Origin: Asterias rubens
Lineage: Eukaryota > Echinodermata > Asteroidea > Forcipulatida > Asteriidae
Reading direction: 5' to 3'
DNA length: 64,000 bases
Assembly: GCF_902459465.1 (NCBI RefSeq)
Contig: NC_047068.1
Coordinates: 6,882,001-6,946,000, forward strand
The notes beneath the pieces were generated by a model. That model searched no databases and was not told the DNA's origin. It worked only from the letters and a program-made list of their open reading frames with translations. Positions within the stretch are counted from its first letter, which is position 1, and every line of letters starts with the position of its first letter. Both the position numbers and the translations under genes were made by a program. This document shows, piece after piece, positions 48,001 to 57,591 of this stretch.

Positions 48001-50815
48001 TCAATGATTTAAGGAACACTTGAACTTGGAGCTAAACTCGTTACTTGTTATTCTTGTTTGATGTAGGTGTTTTTATTTGGCTCAATCCTATACTACGACG
48101 AAGAAGTGGAGAGAAGCGTCCGCTCTTTATGAGAGAGTTCTTCAACACATTGATAGCACAACAAAGGAGTTTAGAAAAGTCAAAGGCAAATCAAAGGTAA
48201 ACATTTGTGTTTCCGGTTTTCTTTTCCTTTTCTCCAGTCGGGAAGATTTAGTCTCATTTTGATTCTGGTCTTGTAAAAACAATTCTAGAAATCTTTTTGA
48301 AATTTCCACATTAATGTGTCAAATCTCATCCAGTTGTTCAATAAATTGTATGTTTGTGGGAAATACTGACATTCATCTTTAAGAATTGGTTTAGGTTCTG
48401 GGCCCAATTTCATAGCGCTTCTAAGCAAACAAATTTGCTTAGCATGAAATTTCTCCATTGATAAAAACAGGATTACCAACCAATTTTCCACGTGATTTTT
48501 AGGATAAACAAACAAACAGCTGAATACCAGTAACAAGCAATATGAAACAACGGGATGATTTTGTTGGCAATCCTGTTTTTATCAAGGATGAAATTTCATG
48601 CTAAGTAAATTTTTGTGCTTTGCAGCTCTATGAAATTTGGCCCTGATTTCTTGAAATGTTTTTTCTCCCTTTCCAGGCTGAGTTGTCGGAGATGAAGGAA
48701 CTTACAAAGACAGTTAATGGACTCAAACACTCCGCCCATGCATTATCTATTCTAGGTGGGTATCTTTATAACTACTTTTTGTTCAAAGTTATTTACCAAT
48801 TATGTGACATACTTGTCAATAGATTTATAAGCTATTTTTTGTATATTCTTTAAAGGTAGTGGACACTATTGGTAATTACTCAAAATAACTATCATCATAA
48901 AACCTTTCTTGATTACGAATATTGGGGAGAGGTTGATGGAATAAAACATTGTGAGAAACAGCTCCCTCTGAAGTGACGTAGTTTTCAAGATTGAAGTATT
49001 TTTCTACGAATTTGATTTTGAGACCTCAAGTTTCGAATTTGAGGTCTTGAAATCAAGCATCAGAAAGCACACAACTATGTGTGACAAGGGTGTTTTTTCT
49101 TTCATTATTATCTCGCCACTATGATTTCCACAGGTTTGTTATTTTATGCATATGGTGAGATACACAAACTGTGAAGACTAGTCTTTGACAATTACCAATA
49201 GTGTCCACTGTCTTTAAAGTAAATATATTCTTTAAAGTAAATATATTAATTGATTCTGTTTATAAATGTATATGAGACATTGTCATGGTGTTACCGCAAC
49301 CCTCTCTTGGTTATACTTCCACTATTCAAAGTTTCATATCCTACTGATTTTGTTGTTACTTTTTATTAACCCTAATCCTGGAAATCCATTGATTTACGGG
49401 TTTTTTTCTCTTTATTTTCTGTACAGTTTTTATATTTTGTCATACAATCTATTCGTCCATCTACATGTACCATGGACTTTTTTGTTTGCTCCGTTTGTTT
49501 TTTTGTCTGTCCAATTGGTAGCTCTGTGTTTGTGTATAAGTATTGTACTTCAAAGGCCAGTCGCTACAAGCCTTGGTTCACTCTTGACCTTGCCTCAATG
49601 TTGTATTATGTCCATTTATTATAACCCGCTCTCTATTCTATAGTAAACTAAATTAATGTAGAAACAAATTATAACTTTGACAGTTGAACTGAATTGAACG
49701 GTATCTAGAATGTGCAAAGATATGGGCAAGTGTGAGGAATGAATGGATTTGAATGGTTTCAAATGGTCAATTAGAAGGAGGGTTAATTTCTTTTATAAAC
49801 GCCTGTGTTTCATTCCTTGCATGGTTCTGCCCTTAAAGGATTTGGGTACTTTTTGTAACACAAAGCACAATGTCCACAGATTTACATTAAACTTGCACCG
49901 TTTGAAGATAATGTTAGTAGAAAGCGTACCTTAAAATATTAGTTGCTGAGGTGCTGTAGTTTTTGAGAAATGAGTAAAACAATGTAATGAAAATACGTTT
50001 TTACTTGCTAAAATAAATTTTTTCGTCTCATGATAATTGAGACAAAAATTATTTTCATGACATTGTTTTACTAATTTCTCACAAACTAAAGCACTCCAGC
50101 AAGTAATATTTTCATGGAAGCTTTCTACTATCATTATCTTCAAACTGTAAGTTTAGTGTAAATCTGTAGACATTACGTGTTTTGTCCTACAAAAGTACAT
50201 AGACCCTTTAACTACAATAGGACCCTAATTGTCGAGTATGTTCTTCTTTATAAGTCATCCACTAGCACAAAGTTCTTGGGGGGATAGATCCGATTCTTAA
50301 GCTGGACCATACCTTTGGAATCAGCTCCCACTAGGAATACATAGCATATCCTGCCCTTATTGATTTCAAACTTGCCCTCAAAACCCATCTCTTCCAGAAC
50401 GGTAGTTTGGCTTCAGATATTGTTTTTTTAGTGATAGTTGTTCATATGCTGAGCGTCATAACTTGACTGACACCGGCGCGTTATAAATGTTCTTTTTATT
50501 ATTATTATCTTTCCATTGGCAGATTCAGAGGACATGACCTCTGGAATGGCCCAGCTAGAGGTCACCTCAGACAAGAGAGCAGTCAGCGAACGTCTGAACA
50601 AATACCAAGACGGACTCGACGTGGCCTCCAGCAAACCCAACCTAGTACCCTTCCCACCAGACTTCCAACCCATCCCCTGCAAGCCGTTGTTCTTTGACAT
50701 CGCGCTGAATCAAGTGGAGTTGCCATCGCTAGACGACAAACTTGAGCAGAAGGCGGCAGCAGCAGGAGGCATCACTGGGTTTATAAAGGGGTGGTGGGGC
50801 GGCGGCAAGAAGTAG
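36020..50815 (+). CDS. SRP68: SRP68, signal recognition particle 68 kDa subunit; thirteen coding exons
   Basis: Forms a heterodimer with SRP72 on SRP RNA and is needed for targeting secretory ribosomes to the endoplasmic reticulum (family knowledge). Exons: 36020-36107, 36789-36855, 38784-38897, 39131-39326, 40374-40456, 42949-43132, 43949-44038, 45388-45537, 45881-46123, 46540-46634, 48067-48196, 48677-48755, 50523-50815. All joins are in phase and give 603 residues (human 627). Diagnostic blocks: LIKESQQQHGLRHGDYQRYR, QLKQE-NTE-RKRFHL-SRL, IRYCAYNIGDQSAI, REKQAATLSEVTWRGR, and a C-terminal PPDFQPIPCKPLFFDIALN followed by DDKLEQK, the conserved tail. The N-terminus is shorter than in mammals and lacks their Gly-rich run. 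Introns are crowded with MITEs, SINEs and tandem repeats. A likely poly(A) signal is AATAAA at 51118; another is at 53681. Confidence 0.97.
37421..37570. mobile_element. 150-bp inverted-repeat element, family E (first copy), SRP68 intron 2
   Basis: Ends CAATGGGAGACTTTCGGACG and CGTCCCAAAAGTCTCCTATTG; internal arms GGCAGCAGACCTACC and GGTAAGTCTGCTGCC, and a CATTGTTTACG / GAACAATGG centre. Second copy at 54479-54629 with the centre in the opposite orientation. Confidence 0.88.
37672..37802 (+). repeat. 130-bp dispersed repeat, family L, copy 1 (SRP68 intron 2)
   Basis: Begins TTTGCCCTATGTGTTACTG and includes GGTGGTTTGGCGTCAACTGG, ACATTAATACCATGTTG and GGTGAAAGAACAT. Near-identical copies in the same orientation lie at 39603-39785 and 41290-41423. 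Not an inverted-repeat element; no terminal repeats found. Confidence 0.9.
37840..38615 (+). repeat. Degenerate tandem/dispersed repeats in SRP68 intron 2
   Basis: Recurring motif order CTGTCTGACCATTCAATA, ACCCAC-GTG-TTTTGAATG, CAATATG-(G/A)ATCATGTGGTG. Copies at about 37845-37930, 37965-38040, 38050-38100 and 38540-38615, and again at 40135-40220 in intron 4. A direct pair CAGCGTGCAATAGTACTTTT is at about 38331 and 38382. Confidence 0.65.
39603..39785 (+). repeat. 130-bp dispersed repeat, family L, copy 2 (SRP68 intron 4)
   Basis: Same order of motifs as copy 1. Its 3' end is duplicated: TTAATGCTGTATTGA-TTGGTG followed by GAACAT-GGAACATACTCTG occurs twice within 39700-39790. Confidence 0.88.
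40509..40885. mobile_element. TTAA-linked MITE, family C (copy 1), SRP68 intron 5
   Basis: Starts TTAAAGGATTTGGGTACTTT; the right end has AAAGTACCCCACACCC. Inner inverted blocks: CACAATGTCCACAGATTTAC / GTAAATCTGTGGGCATTGTG and GAGGTGCTGTAGTTTTTGAG / CTCAAAAACTACAGCACCTC. Other copies at 49833-50211 and 62373-62728. Confidence 0.87.
40940..41110 (-). repeat. Diverged dispersed repeat, family K, in SRP68 intron 5
   Basis: Short blocks such as TTGCCCCTGGTCTTGA, GTGCCCCTTCAAACG and CCGTGCCCTCTCAAAAATG recall the GGGCACCA-rich family at 44098-44260, 47515-47690 and 53928-54095. Similarity is weak; the call is tentative. Confidence 0.35.
41290..41423 (+). repeat. 130-bp dispersed repeat, family L, copy 3 (SRP68 intron 5)
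   Basis: Same motifs and orientation as copies 1 and 2 (TTTGCCCTATGTGTTACTG to GAACATGGGAACAT) with a few substitutions. Confidence 0.9.
41440..41590 (-). mobile_element. tRNA-derived SINE, family 2 (5'-truncated)
   Basis: Read on the minus strand: TGGCTTCTGACTGGCATCCC, then a B-box region GTCGTTGGTTCAAATCCTGC, a unique middle, and the tail GGTCAGTTTCCCTTGTGG. A plus-strand relative with TTCAAATCCTGCTCTGG and TTTGTCTTTGTTCAACCCC follows at about 41665-41725. Confidence 0.6.
42597..42890 (+). repeat. 60-bp tandem repeat, four units, just upstream of SRP68 exon 6
   Basis: Units begin GAATAACTTTATACTATAAC at about 42597, 42710 (GAATACC variant), 42770 and 42830; the last three have an exact 60-bp period. 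The first is separated by about 50 bp of unrelated DNA. Further motifs are AATTAAACAATGCT and AATAATAACGGAACAACT. It ends about 55 bp before the exon. Confidence 0.9.
43500..43852 (-). mobile_element. tRNA-derived SINE, family 1 (near full length), SRP68 intron 6
   Basis: Minus strand reads GGGGTGTCGTGGCTGAGTGG (A box, tRNA-Leu/Ser-like) then GTGGGTTCAAATCCCGGTC (B box), a conserved centre CCCTGAGCAAGACACTTAAC, then a tail ending CGCTTTGAGAAACCCTCGGG and TATATAAA-CTGG before an AT-rich microsatellite. Same build at 47027-47357. Confidence 0.85.
44098..44260 (-). repeat. Dispersed GGGCACC-rich repeat, family K, SRP68 intron 7
   Basis: GGCCTGATACTTCACGAAGG, TTGCCTTGGTGCC, TTTACAATTTCCTCATAGGG and TGCCTTTTACCAAGGAGA correspond, reversed, to the plus-strand copy at 53928-54095. 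Confidence 0.7.
44282..44503. mobile_element. Dispersed element, family G (copy 1), SRP68 intron 7
   Basis: Starts ATTGACCCATTTCACCTGAC and ends GTGCAAGGGGTCAATA, so the extreme ends are short inverted repeats (ATTGACCC / GGGGTCAAT). The interior (CATACTGGTGGGCAATTTCA, GACGCGGCGTTAATACACG) is closely matched by the copy at 61170-61402. Confidence 0.85.
44935..45321. mobile_element. TTAA-flanked MITE, family A (copy in SRP68 intron 7)
   Basis: TTAA at 44935-44938 and 45318-45321. Ends: AGGCAGTGGACACTATTGG and CCAATAGTGTCCAGTGTCT. Centre has an inverted pair around GATTTCAAGACCTCAGAG / TTGAGGTCTCGAAATC. Ends 66 bp before SRP68 exon 8. Confidence 0.92.
45625..45853. mobile_element. MITE fragments, family D, in SRP68 intron 8
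   Basis: A direct duplication of TTATTTTGTGCTTAGCAAAG and ATTTGC-GTACTTTTT at about 45677 and 45787, each followed by CCCTCTAATGCT. The AATTTCATAAAGCCTG start fits the family D end. It abuts SRP68 exon 9. Confidence 0.55.
46670..46861. mobile_element. Inverted-repeat MITE, family D, SRP68 intron 10
   Basis: GGGCCCAATTTCTTACAGCTGC at the left, GCAGCTCTGTGGAATTGGTCCC at the right, with interior AAGCACAA and TTGCTTAGCAGAAAATTG stretches. Family D copies or fragments also lie at 39347, 47690, 48398, 51655 and 58493. Confidence 0.8.
47027..47357 (-). mobile_element. tRNA-derived SINE, family 1 (full length), SRP68 intron 10
   Basis: Minus strand: GGGGTGTCGTGGCCGAGCGG at the 5' end (A box), GTGGGTTCGAATCCCGGTCG (B box), centre TCCCTGAGCAAGACACTTCAC, then CTGAGATGGTTTAGGAATG, and a 3' tail ending in an ATT microsatellite at 47027-47039. 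The tRNA part has a long variable-arm region, as in tRNA-Leu/Ser, but is not a clean tRNA gene. Confidence 0.9.
47515..47690 (+). repeat. Family K repeat with a 21-bp tandem array
   Basis: Four units of 21 bp, AGGGCACCAC-GCAAAAGCA, start at 47597, 47618, 47639 and 47660, next to GGGGCACAGCAATTTCCC. The same GGGCACCA-GCAAT style occurs at 53928-54095. Confidence 0.8.
47690..47970. mobile_element. Inverted-repeat MITE, family D, SRP68 intron 10
   Basis: GGGCCCAATTTCATAGCGCTGC at the left, GCAGCGCTATGAAACTGGGCCC at the right, with an inner copy of the GCAGCACTATGAAATTGAA motif near 47898, so two elements may be nested. Confidence 0.88.
48398..48645. mobile_element. Inverted-repeat MITE, family D, SRP68 intron 11
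   Basis: GGGCCCAATTTCATAGCGCT and GCTTAGCATGAAATTTC at the left; GAAATTTCATGCTAAG and AGCTCTATGAAATTTGGCCC at the right; ATTGATAAAAACAGGATT / AATCCTGTTTTTATCAA inner arms. Confidence 0.88.
48850..49217. mobile_element. TTAA-flanked MITE, family A, SRP68 intron 12
   Basis: TTAA at 48850-48853 and 49214-49217. Ends AGGTAGTGGACACTATTGG and CCAATAGTGTCCACTGTCT. Very similar in content to the copy at 44935-45321. Confidence 0.92.
49833..50211. mobile_element. TTAA-flanked MITE, family C (copy 2), SRP68 intron 12
   Basis: TTAA at 49833-49836 and 50208-50211. Left end AGGATTTGGGTACTTTTTG; right AAAAGTACATAGACCC. The inner GCTGAGGTGCTGTAGTTTTT block is inverted near 50075-50100. Confidence 0.9.
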
Positions 50816-52439
50816 AAAGGAGGCGGAGCTTAAAGTCGTCATCCTGGAGTATGGTTTTATTCGACTTAGAAACCTTGGGTTTTTTTTGTGGCATGTCAAT
50901 GAAATGACATGGAATGACTTCAAATGAATTTTCCTTTGAATATCTTTGATCAAAAGGACTGTTTCGATACGTTCCCCTTTTTACTTCAAATTAGTCTATA
51001 ACAGTTTGTATCTTTATTGAAGACGACAAAAAAACTTGGGGGTCTTGTTTGGCAAATGCTTCAAAATATTGGCGAGTGCTGTTGTTGATGCAAACCAGCA
51101 CTGCCACCGTAATGCGAAATAAAATTGGTATACAATTTAAATGCTACAGTACAAACCATACATGTATTTGTTTGTTAAAAACCTCTTTGATGGCCGTCTG
51201 TCAGTCAGACAATTTATTTCTTTTTCATGGAGGGTGTTTAGAGTAACTCAACACACAGTTATGTGTTCTATGAGTTATTGAGTTATCACAATCAACGAGT
51301 TGTTGGGTTAGCTCGAGTTATTGAGGTGTTCCCCTTGCTTTGTAAAGAAAAATACTCCAATTCAGATTTAGCTCATGATATCATCAATGAACAGGAGAAA
51401 TCTGGACAGAGATTCATGACGATGTTTATATAGACGATGTGGCCTACATGTATGTTTACATTCAAACCGCCCTCTGTTGAAAAAACACTGTATACGTCAT
51501 GTTTCGCCGGGCAAAAAGACGCGTAGTTATGGTAAGATTGCATACACTTTCTAGCTGGATGCCAAAACACAAAGGTTTTGCTCGGCGGTATGCACGAGGC
51601 ATGTTATGGTTTTCGAGTGATGTCAGAGGTCACATCGTCTATGAACAAACAAAAAAACATATTTGCTCAGCAGAAACATGTTACCGGTCAAGACACAGTG
51701 TTATGTATATTGTTAGTGACTGGTACCCTGCTATTTTTGTGCTTAGGAAAACAAATTGGCTCAGCACCATTTCCTGCTTAACAGGTTTTAACATTGGGCC
51801 CTGGCTTTTAAGTTATATTTTTTTTTTTTGCAAAAGGGACTATATTAAATTAAGTCCTTTGTGGTTCAAGGGCAGATTATCACAAACTCCCTAAAGGGAT
51901 TTTCAATCACTGTAAAAGAAACCGAAATCCATCACCATTCAGTAACCCAACACCCAAACTGTTGGACCCTGATTATGGTAGTATGCCTGATCCCATGTAC
52001 AGCACGATCAATTTACTCTTGGGGTTAGTCCAACACCATTCAGTTACTCAACACCCGAACTATATAATATAGAAAGGTATGCAGTAATACCATGTAATGA
52101 TAATCTCTCAATGAGTTGGGGTGATTCTGAAAAGAACCATTGGTTTCAACTCCACTGATCGTCTTCTTGAGAAAGCTGTTTGAATCTGTTTATGGTGGTG
52201 GTAGGTTTGCCTGATCCCATGTGAAGCATAATCAGTTTACTAGTGCAGTCCAACAGAAAAAAACAAAACATACAGTTGGATTTTGAAGTGGTTAAGGATT
52301 GAGACTGTGGAAGGTGGTTTTAGTTGTTAGATATTGAAATTTAGTTTAAACCTTTTGCTTATTTCTGAAGACCAAAAATACACGCCTCAGTATTATGGTC
52401 TTTGAATACTAGACTATAGTGGGATTGTGTGGTAACACC

Positions 52440-52811
52440 TTAAAGCCATTGGACCCTTTCGGTACAGAAAAAAAAAAGAGTTCACAGATTTACAAATAAC
52501 TTACAGGGTTTACAGAAGGTAGTGGTGAAAGACTTCTCTTGAAATCTTATTACATGAAATGCTTTACTTTTTGAGAAAACAGTAAAACAACATCAATTCT
52601 CGATAGCGAGAATTACAGATTTATTTTAAACACATGTCATGACACGGTGAAACGCGCGGATACAAGGGTGGGTTTTCCCGTTATTTTCTCCCGACTCCGA
52701 TGACCGATTGAGCCTAAATTTTCACAGGTTTGTTATTTGACATAGAAGTTGTGATACACGAAGTGTGGGCCTTGGACAATACTGTTTACCGAAAGGGTCC
52801 AATGGCTTTAA
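52440..52811. mobile_element. TTAA-flanked MITE, family B (second copy)
   Basis: TTAA at 52440-52443 and 52808-52811. Ends AGCCATTGGACCCTTTCGG and CCGAAAGGGTCCAATGGCT form perfect or near-perfect 19-bp inverted repeats. Opposite in orientation to the copy at 28007. Confidence 0.93.
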
Positions 52812-53927
52812 CAGTAGAACGTTTTGAATTTGCGTTGTCTCCTAATAATGGGGATTGTGTTGTCTCCTAATAATAGGGATGGTTTATGAAATGAAAGAGA
52901 CATTATTGAAGAATTCTGGTGTAAAGAGAATATAAAAATTAAGATAATAAAAATCTTTGATGGCACACACATCAAAAAGAATCCTGCTAAGGTGTGTTGT
53001 AAAGGTGACTTGTGTTGTGCTTCTACTCTCTGGAATTAATTAAGAATAATCTTTAGTTTCCTGTGACATTTCAGAAGCTATGCAAGTTGTAACTATTACT
53101 TTCAAATAATTCTAGAATATAATTTATTTGTCATAACAGTTGCGTCCGCTGTTGAACTGTCTGTCGTAGATGACATTTTAGGCCCAATTTTTAATCTCAT
53201 AACAGCTTTGTTTTTAAATTGTATTTATTCTGAGTGAGCATCAAAAGCAGAAGAAAGTTTTAATGATTTTGATTGCTATCTGAAGCTGCCTTTCATTTAA
53301 TTTTAGGGTTTTTTTTCCCCCTTTTCGGGTAAAATTTGTGATTCATGGCATTCTGTGAAAGAGGCATCTGAAAGTAATGTCAGCTAATTGTAGTATAAAT
53401 TGAAATCAAAGAATTGAATTGTTTAAACAAATTCAAGAATATTCTTTATTTGAATGTTTTGATAAGGAAAATGTGACCAAGTTTGACAACAAATTCTTTG
53501 TAAAACTATTTTGATCAAATAGATGAGATATTGGATTCTCATATCATGTGGTCTGTTACCACCATTTTTGTGAAATACAAATTATACGGTACTCAAGTTT
53601 TTGTGAAAATATCGAAAATGGTTTATTAATATTCCTTTCTTCTTATGTCTTAATTATAATCGTAAGATTGTGTAAACTCAAATAAATCAAGTACAAAAGT
53701 CATCTTGTCTCCTTAGAGTATGATTTGCTGAGGTCGGAAATGTCTGAAAATTTAAGTATTTGTTTTTATAGTTTCAATTTTATATTTGTTAAATCACTGG
53801 GGTAACCACTGCTGATATTTATAGGGTTTGAGCTGCCTCTAGCAAGCTGGTGGTCTAGTGCAGAGTTGTGTTTTGAACGGAGAGAGTTGTGACTGTTATC
53901 AGTCCTGTATGCTTTTTTTGTTGAAAA

Positions 53928-54095
53928 GGCAAGGGCACTAATGCATTTTCTCCTTGATAAAAGGTACCCTATGAGGGAATTGTAAAGTTCTACTGTAGCA
54001 TTTCAAGGGCACCAATGCAATGGCCAGGGGGCATGGTGGCAATGACCAGGGGCATGGAGGCAATCGCCTTTGTTGCCCCCGTGAAGTATCAGGCC
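53928..54095 (+). repeat. Dispersed GGGCACC-rich repeat, family K
   Basis: AAGGCAAGGGCACTAATGC, GTACCCTATGAGGGAATTG, AAGGGCACCAATGCAATGGC, repeated GGCATGG-GGCAATG units, and the end CGTGAAGTATCAGGCC. Inverse of the segment at 44098-44260. Confidence 0.75.
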
Positions 54096-54478
54096 TTGAC
54101 TTAATAGAGGAACCAGTTTTTTTGGTCACAGGTTTGCTGGACGGCATTTTCATATGTAGCACTATTCAATCTACAGTGTAGTCTGGCACTCTGTAAGTGT
54201 ACATGTATTTCTATTGACCCCAAATTACCTCTGATTGCAATTTGTCACAACTCTGGTCTAATGGTTAGACCCCCCCCCCCCCACCCGAGCAATACTCCTG
54301 TGGACTCTGGCAAAGCACTGAGTACACAGTGCTTATTAACACACATTGATGTATGGGTAACCTGGTAAAAACACTTATAATTTGAAACCATAGAATAGAA
54401 CCCAGAGAATGATGTGACTTGTTATCAGTGCATAATATGTTTTGAGACAATCATGTACATTTGAATGGGCAAAGTGTC

Positions 54479-54629
54479 CAATTGGAGACTTTCTGGGACG
54501 ATAGAGGGCAGCAGACTTACCGGGTAAATCCATTGTTCTCAGAATTATGCGCATGTTCAGAACTACGTAAACAATGGAAATTTACCCGGTATGTCTGCTG
54601 CCGCCTAGCGTTGGAAAGTCTCCTATTGG
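54479..54629. mobile_element. 151-bp inverted-repeat element, family E (second copy)
   Basis: CAATTGGAGACTTTCTGGGACG at the left, AAAGTCTCCTATTGG at the right; GGCAGCAGACTTACCGGG and CCCGGTATGTCTGCTGCC arms. Matches 37421-37570. Confidence 0.88.
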
Positions 54630-54824
54630 TTGATCTGTGCCTTTTTCAAAACCTCGGCTTAGGCTCTGGCTCCGACCTCCTCATCAATTTAAAATTAATT
54701 TTCAGTGTTGATCCTTTCCACTAACAATCAATTTGAAAAAATAGTTTTACAGTCTTTATAAACAATTAGTCTTCAATTTATGTTTAATGTTACAAAAAAA
54801 ACCTGGAACGGAGAGATTACTTTA

Positions 54825-57558
54825 TTAAACAGAAAGTATCTGAGCACCTTTAGATGGAGCGGTCACATAGAATGTTGGCTTACCCAAGTAGTTACCCTGA
54901 GGGGAAAAACAAAAACAAACGGGTGACAATTAGAGCTTTGTAGTTCTGGAAACGTTATCAGTCAAGAACTAGTTCAAGGGAGCGTATACCTTTGTGAATT
55001 ACTCAAAAATTAGTTACCATACAAATTTACTTGGTAAGAACTGCTGCTACTGTATAATATTTTGAGAAATAATTCCCTTCAAAGGAATGCGGTTTTAGAG
55101 AGAGAGATTCAAAAGCATTTCAATCTGAGAAACATTGTTCCAATTGCGGATTTTTCGTCCACTTTTTTAAATATTTTTTTTACAGGTTCTTCATTTATCT
55201 AGAATTTAAATTCAAATGTTGCGAATTATTTGTTGCGAATTTGTGAAGTCAATATTTGTATCGCATTCGTCATGTTCGTAGGAAATATGAACCGTGCTTA
55301 AGCGTGCAAAAACCACACCACCCAAAATGGCCATTACATCAATAAAACTCCTACCTACCTTGATGTATTCCACTGCTCTCCCAACAGCGTCTTTCTTTAG
55401 CAGAGTGACCGTACATCCACCAAACCCACCACCAGTCATCCGTGATCCGTATACACCGTCTACTGCCATGGCTGCCTCCACTAGCTGGTCCAGCTCAGGA
55501 CAGCTCACTTCGTAGTCATCACTAACGGAAGAAATAATGACTAAATATTAGATGGTCGCATAAATGGCAGGTTGCATAAATGGCCTAGCAGTAACAAGAG
55601 CACCAGGCTCAAGCTCTGGTGTTTCTGATCAGCAGAGTGTGGGTTTGACTCCTAGTCGTGACACCTGTGTCCTGATACTTGACCATGATGCATTGTCATT
55701 GGGACATAAACCTTTGTGGTGCCGTTTGTTGTGATTGCACATAAAAGAACCCAGTGCGCTTATTGAAAAGAGAAGGGGTTTGCCCTGGTGTTCCTGGTTT
55801 GATTGGCTGCATATTGCGCCACAGAACCTTGCAAACAATTACATGGTGCTATGTAAAAGGAAAGGTCTCATAATACAAACATATTCCCGCATACCTTGCA
55901 TACTGAATACAAGAATTGTATGATCACAACATGCCTCATATATATAAACGAGGGATATACATTGACGTCACGCTTTAAAAAAGGACCCTCACTGAGGCAA
56001 AAGGAGGCAAATCATTGGATAACAGCTGCTCTTAGTGCGCAAAAATGTGTGTATGACCTCAGCATATACCAGCGTGACACGTTATGCAAGGGTTCTATAC
56101 CATATAGTGCTTTCTAAGTCAGCAGTACACTTTTGTAAACATTATTCTGCTTTGGGGGTTAACCAATTACATGCAATTGTAGTTGGGGTAACTTTCCTCC
56201 TGTTTAACGTTGTATAGAACACATCTACATCTATGATAATTCTAGTCAAAGTCTGTTCAGCAACTGGATGAGGGGAGAAGATAACAAAGAAGTTTCATTT
56301 TTTCCACCATAGGAAAAGAAAAACCCAAATGAGCCGAACAAAGCAAAAGGAAAAACGGCTGACCGTAAAGAGTTGTGGCTTTCAACCATTAGACGACCGA
56401 AGGTGGCATAGTCTTCCTTCTGTAGAGCTTCTGCAGCCTCAGTGGTGCGGCTTATCTCACCAATGACATGCCTCGCTCTGCAGTAAACTTCTCTGTCCAT
56501 GCTACTCTCACTGGCTGAAGAGACAAATTAAAATTGTAAAACAATTGAATATTATTGTTATCAATTTCATGGAAATCATTTCAGAGCAAGTGTCAACTAT
56601 GAAAGAATTTTAATTGAACACAAAATTGGTTCTTGAGCTGCCCTTTAATTATATATTACTTTTACTCATGCAATTCAAAAACAACTATGATTCTAGACCC
56701 AAATTTTTGAAGATCAGCCCAAGGGAGTGAATCGAAACGATGTCTTTGGAATTATTTGTAGTTGGCATATTAGGATTGAAATGGCCTAACGTGCATTATA
56801 ATTGGTTTTATCTTGATGATTTTTGTCAAAATAGTAATCAGAAAATTTAAAACATTGATGCAAATTTTAAAGCTTGCACATGGAGAGGTTCCTACAACTT
56901 TATCCGCAATCAGGGCTGCAATGTTATTCTTTAAACAAAATGTAGGATCATAAATGATGTATTTATAATCAAATTTGTTTCGCACCACATAAATCTTCCA
57001 TCGTTGCATCTCGGAGGCTCTTCTTGCTCAAAGCAGCAGCCGCTTCTTGACATTGTCGTCGTCGCGTCGGGTATTCACTCCCAGTCAACTCGTGTCTGAC
57101 ATTGGAGTTGGTGACCAGCACGACGAGCTGAGGGTCTGCGAGGGGTACCAACTTAGCGTCCATGGATCTGGAAATTTATCAAGTTAGAATTGAATCTCAG
57201 AACATGTATTTTGAGGATTGTGACAGATTGAAGTGGCTTTGGTGTCTCGCATGTATTGGATCATTTTGGGAACCTGTTGGTTTCACGCACATTGCTATAA
57301 TGCATGAGGGAAACAAGCTTGTGCACTTCAGGTCCCAATGTATGAATTTGTGCGAGTCTGGCATACTATAATGCTATGGTTGATACAGCTTTTAAAGATC
57401 AGCCATTTACTGGGGTCACATTCGTAAAGCCAGTATTTTGCTGTGATCTAGCTGTAGCCAAACAAACTAAATTCATACACAGTCTTTTTGTCATCTTATT
57501 GTGAAGAAACACTTAAAAAGCAAAAATTAAAGTTTGATATATGGAGTTAAGGCATCCA

Positions 57559-57591
<33 letters not shown>

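Larger units (their letters stand above)
50816..54824. other. Convergent intergenic region: SRP68 3' UTR and GALK1 3' flank
   Basis: No further coding exon. Contents: AATAAA at 51118-51123 (about 300 bp after the SRP68 stop) and at 53681-53686, a family D MITE part at about 51655-51803, a family B MITE at 52440-52811, a family K repeat at 53928-54095, a C-run at about 54271-54282, and a family E element at 54479-54629. Runs of tandem GAGTTATTGAGTT-like sequence lie at about 51270-51325. Confidence 0.6.

Noticed and set aside
49266-49643. Hydrophobic ORF of 125 codons in SRP68 intron 12
   Set aside because: T-rich DNA always gives Leu/Phe-rich frames; no start context, no homologue recognised, and SRP68 exon phases are complete without it.
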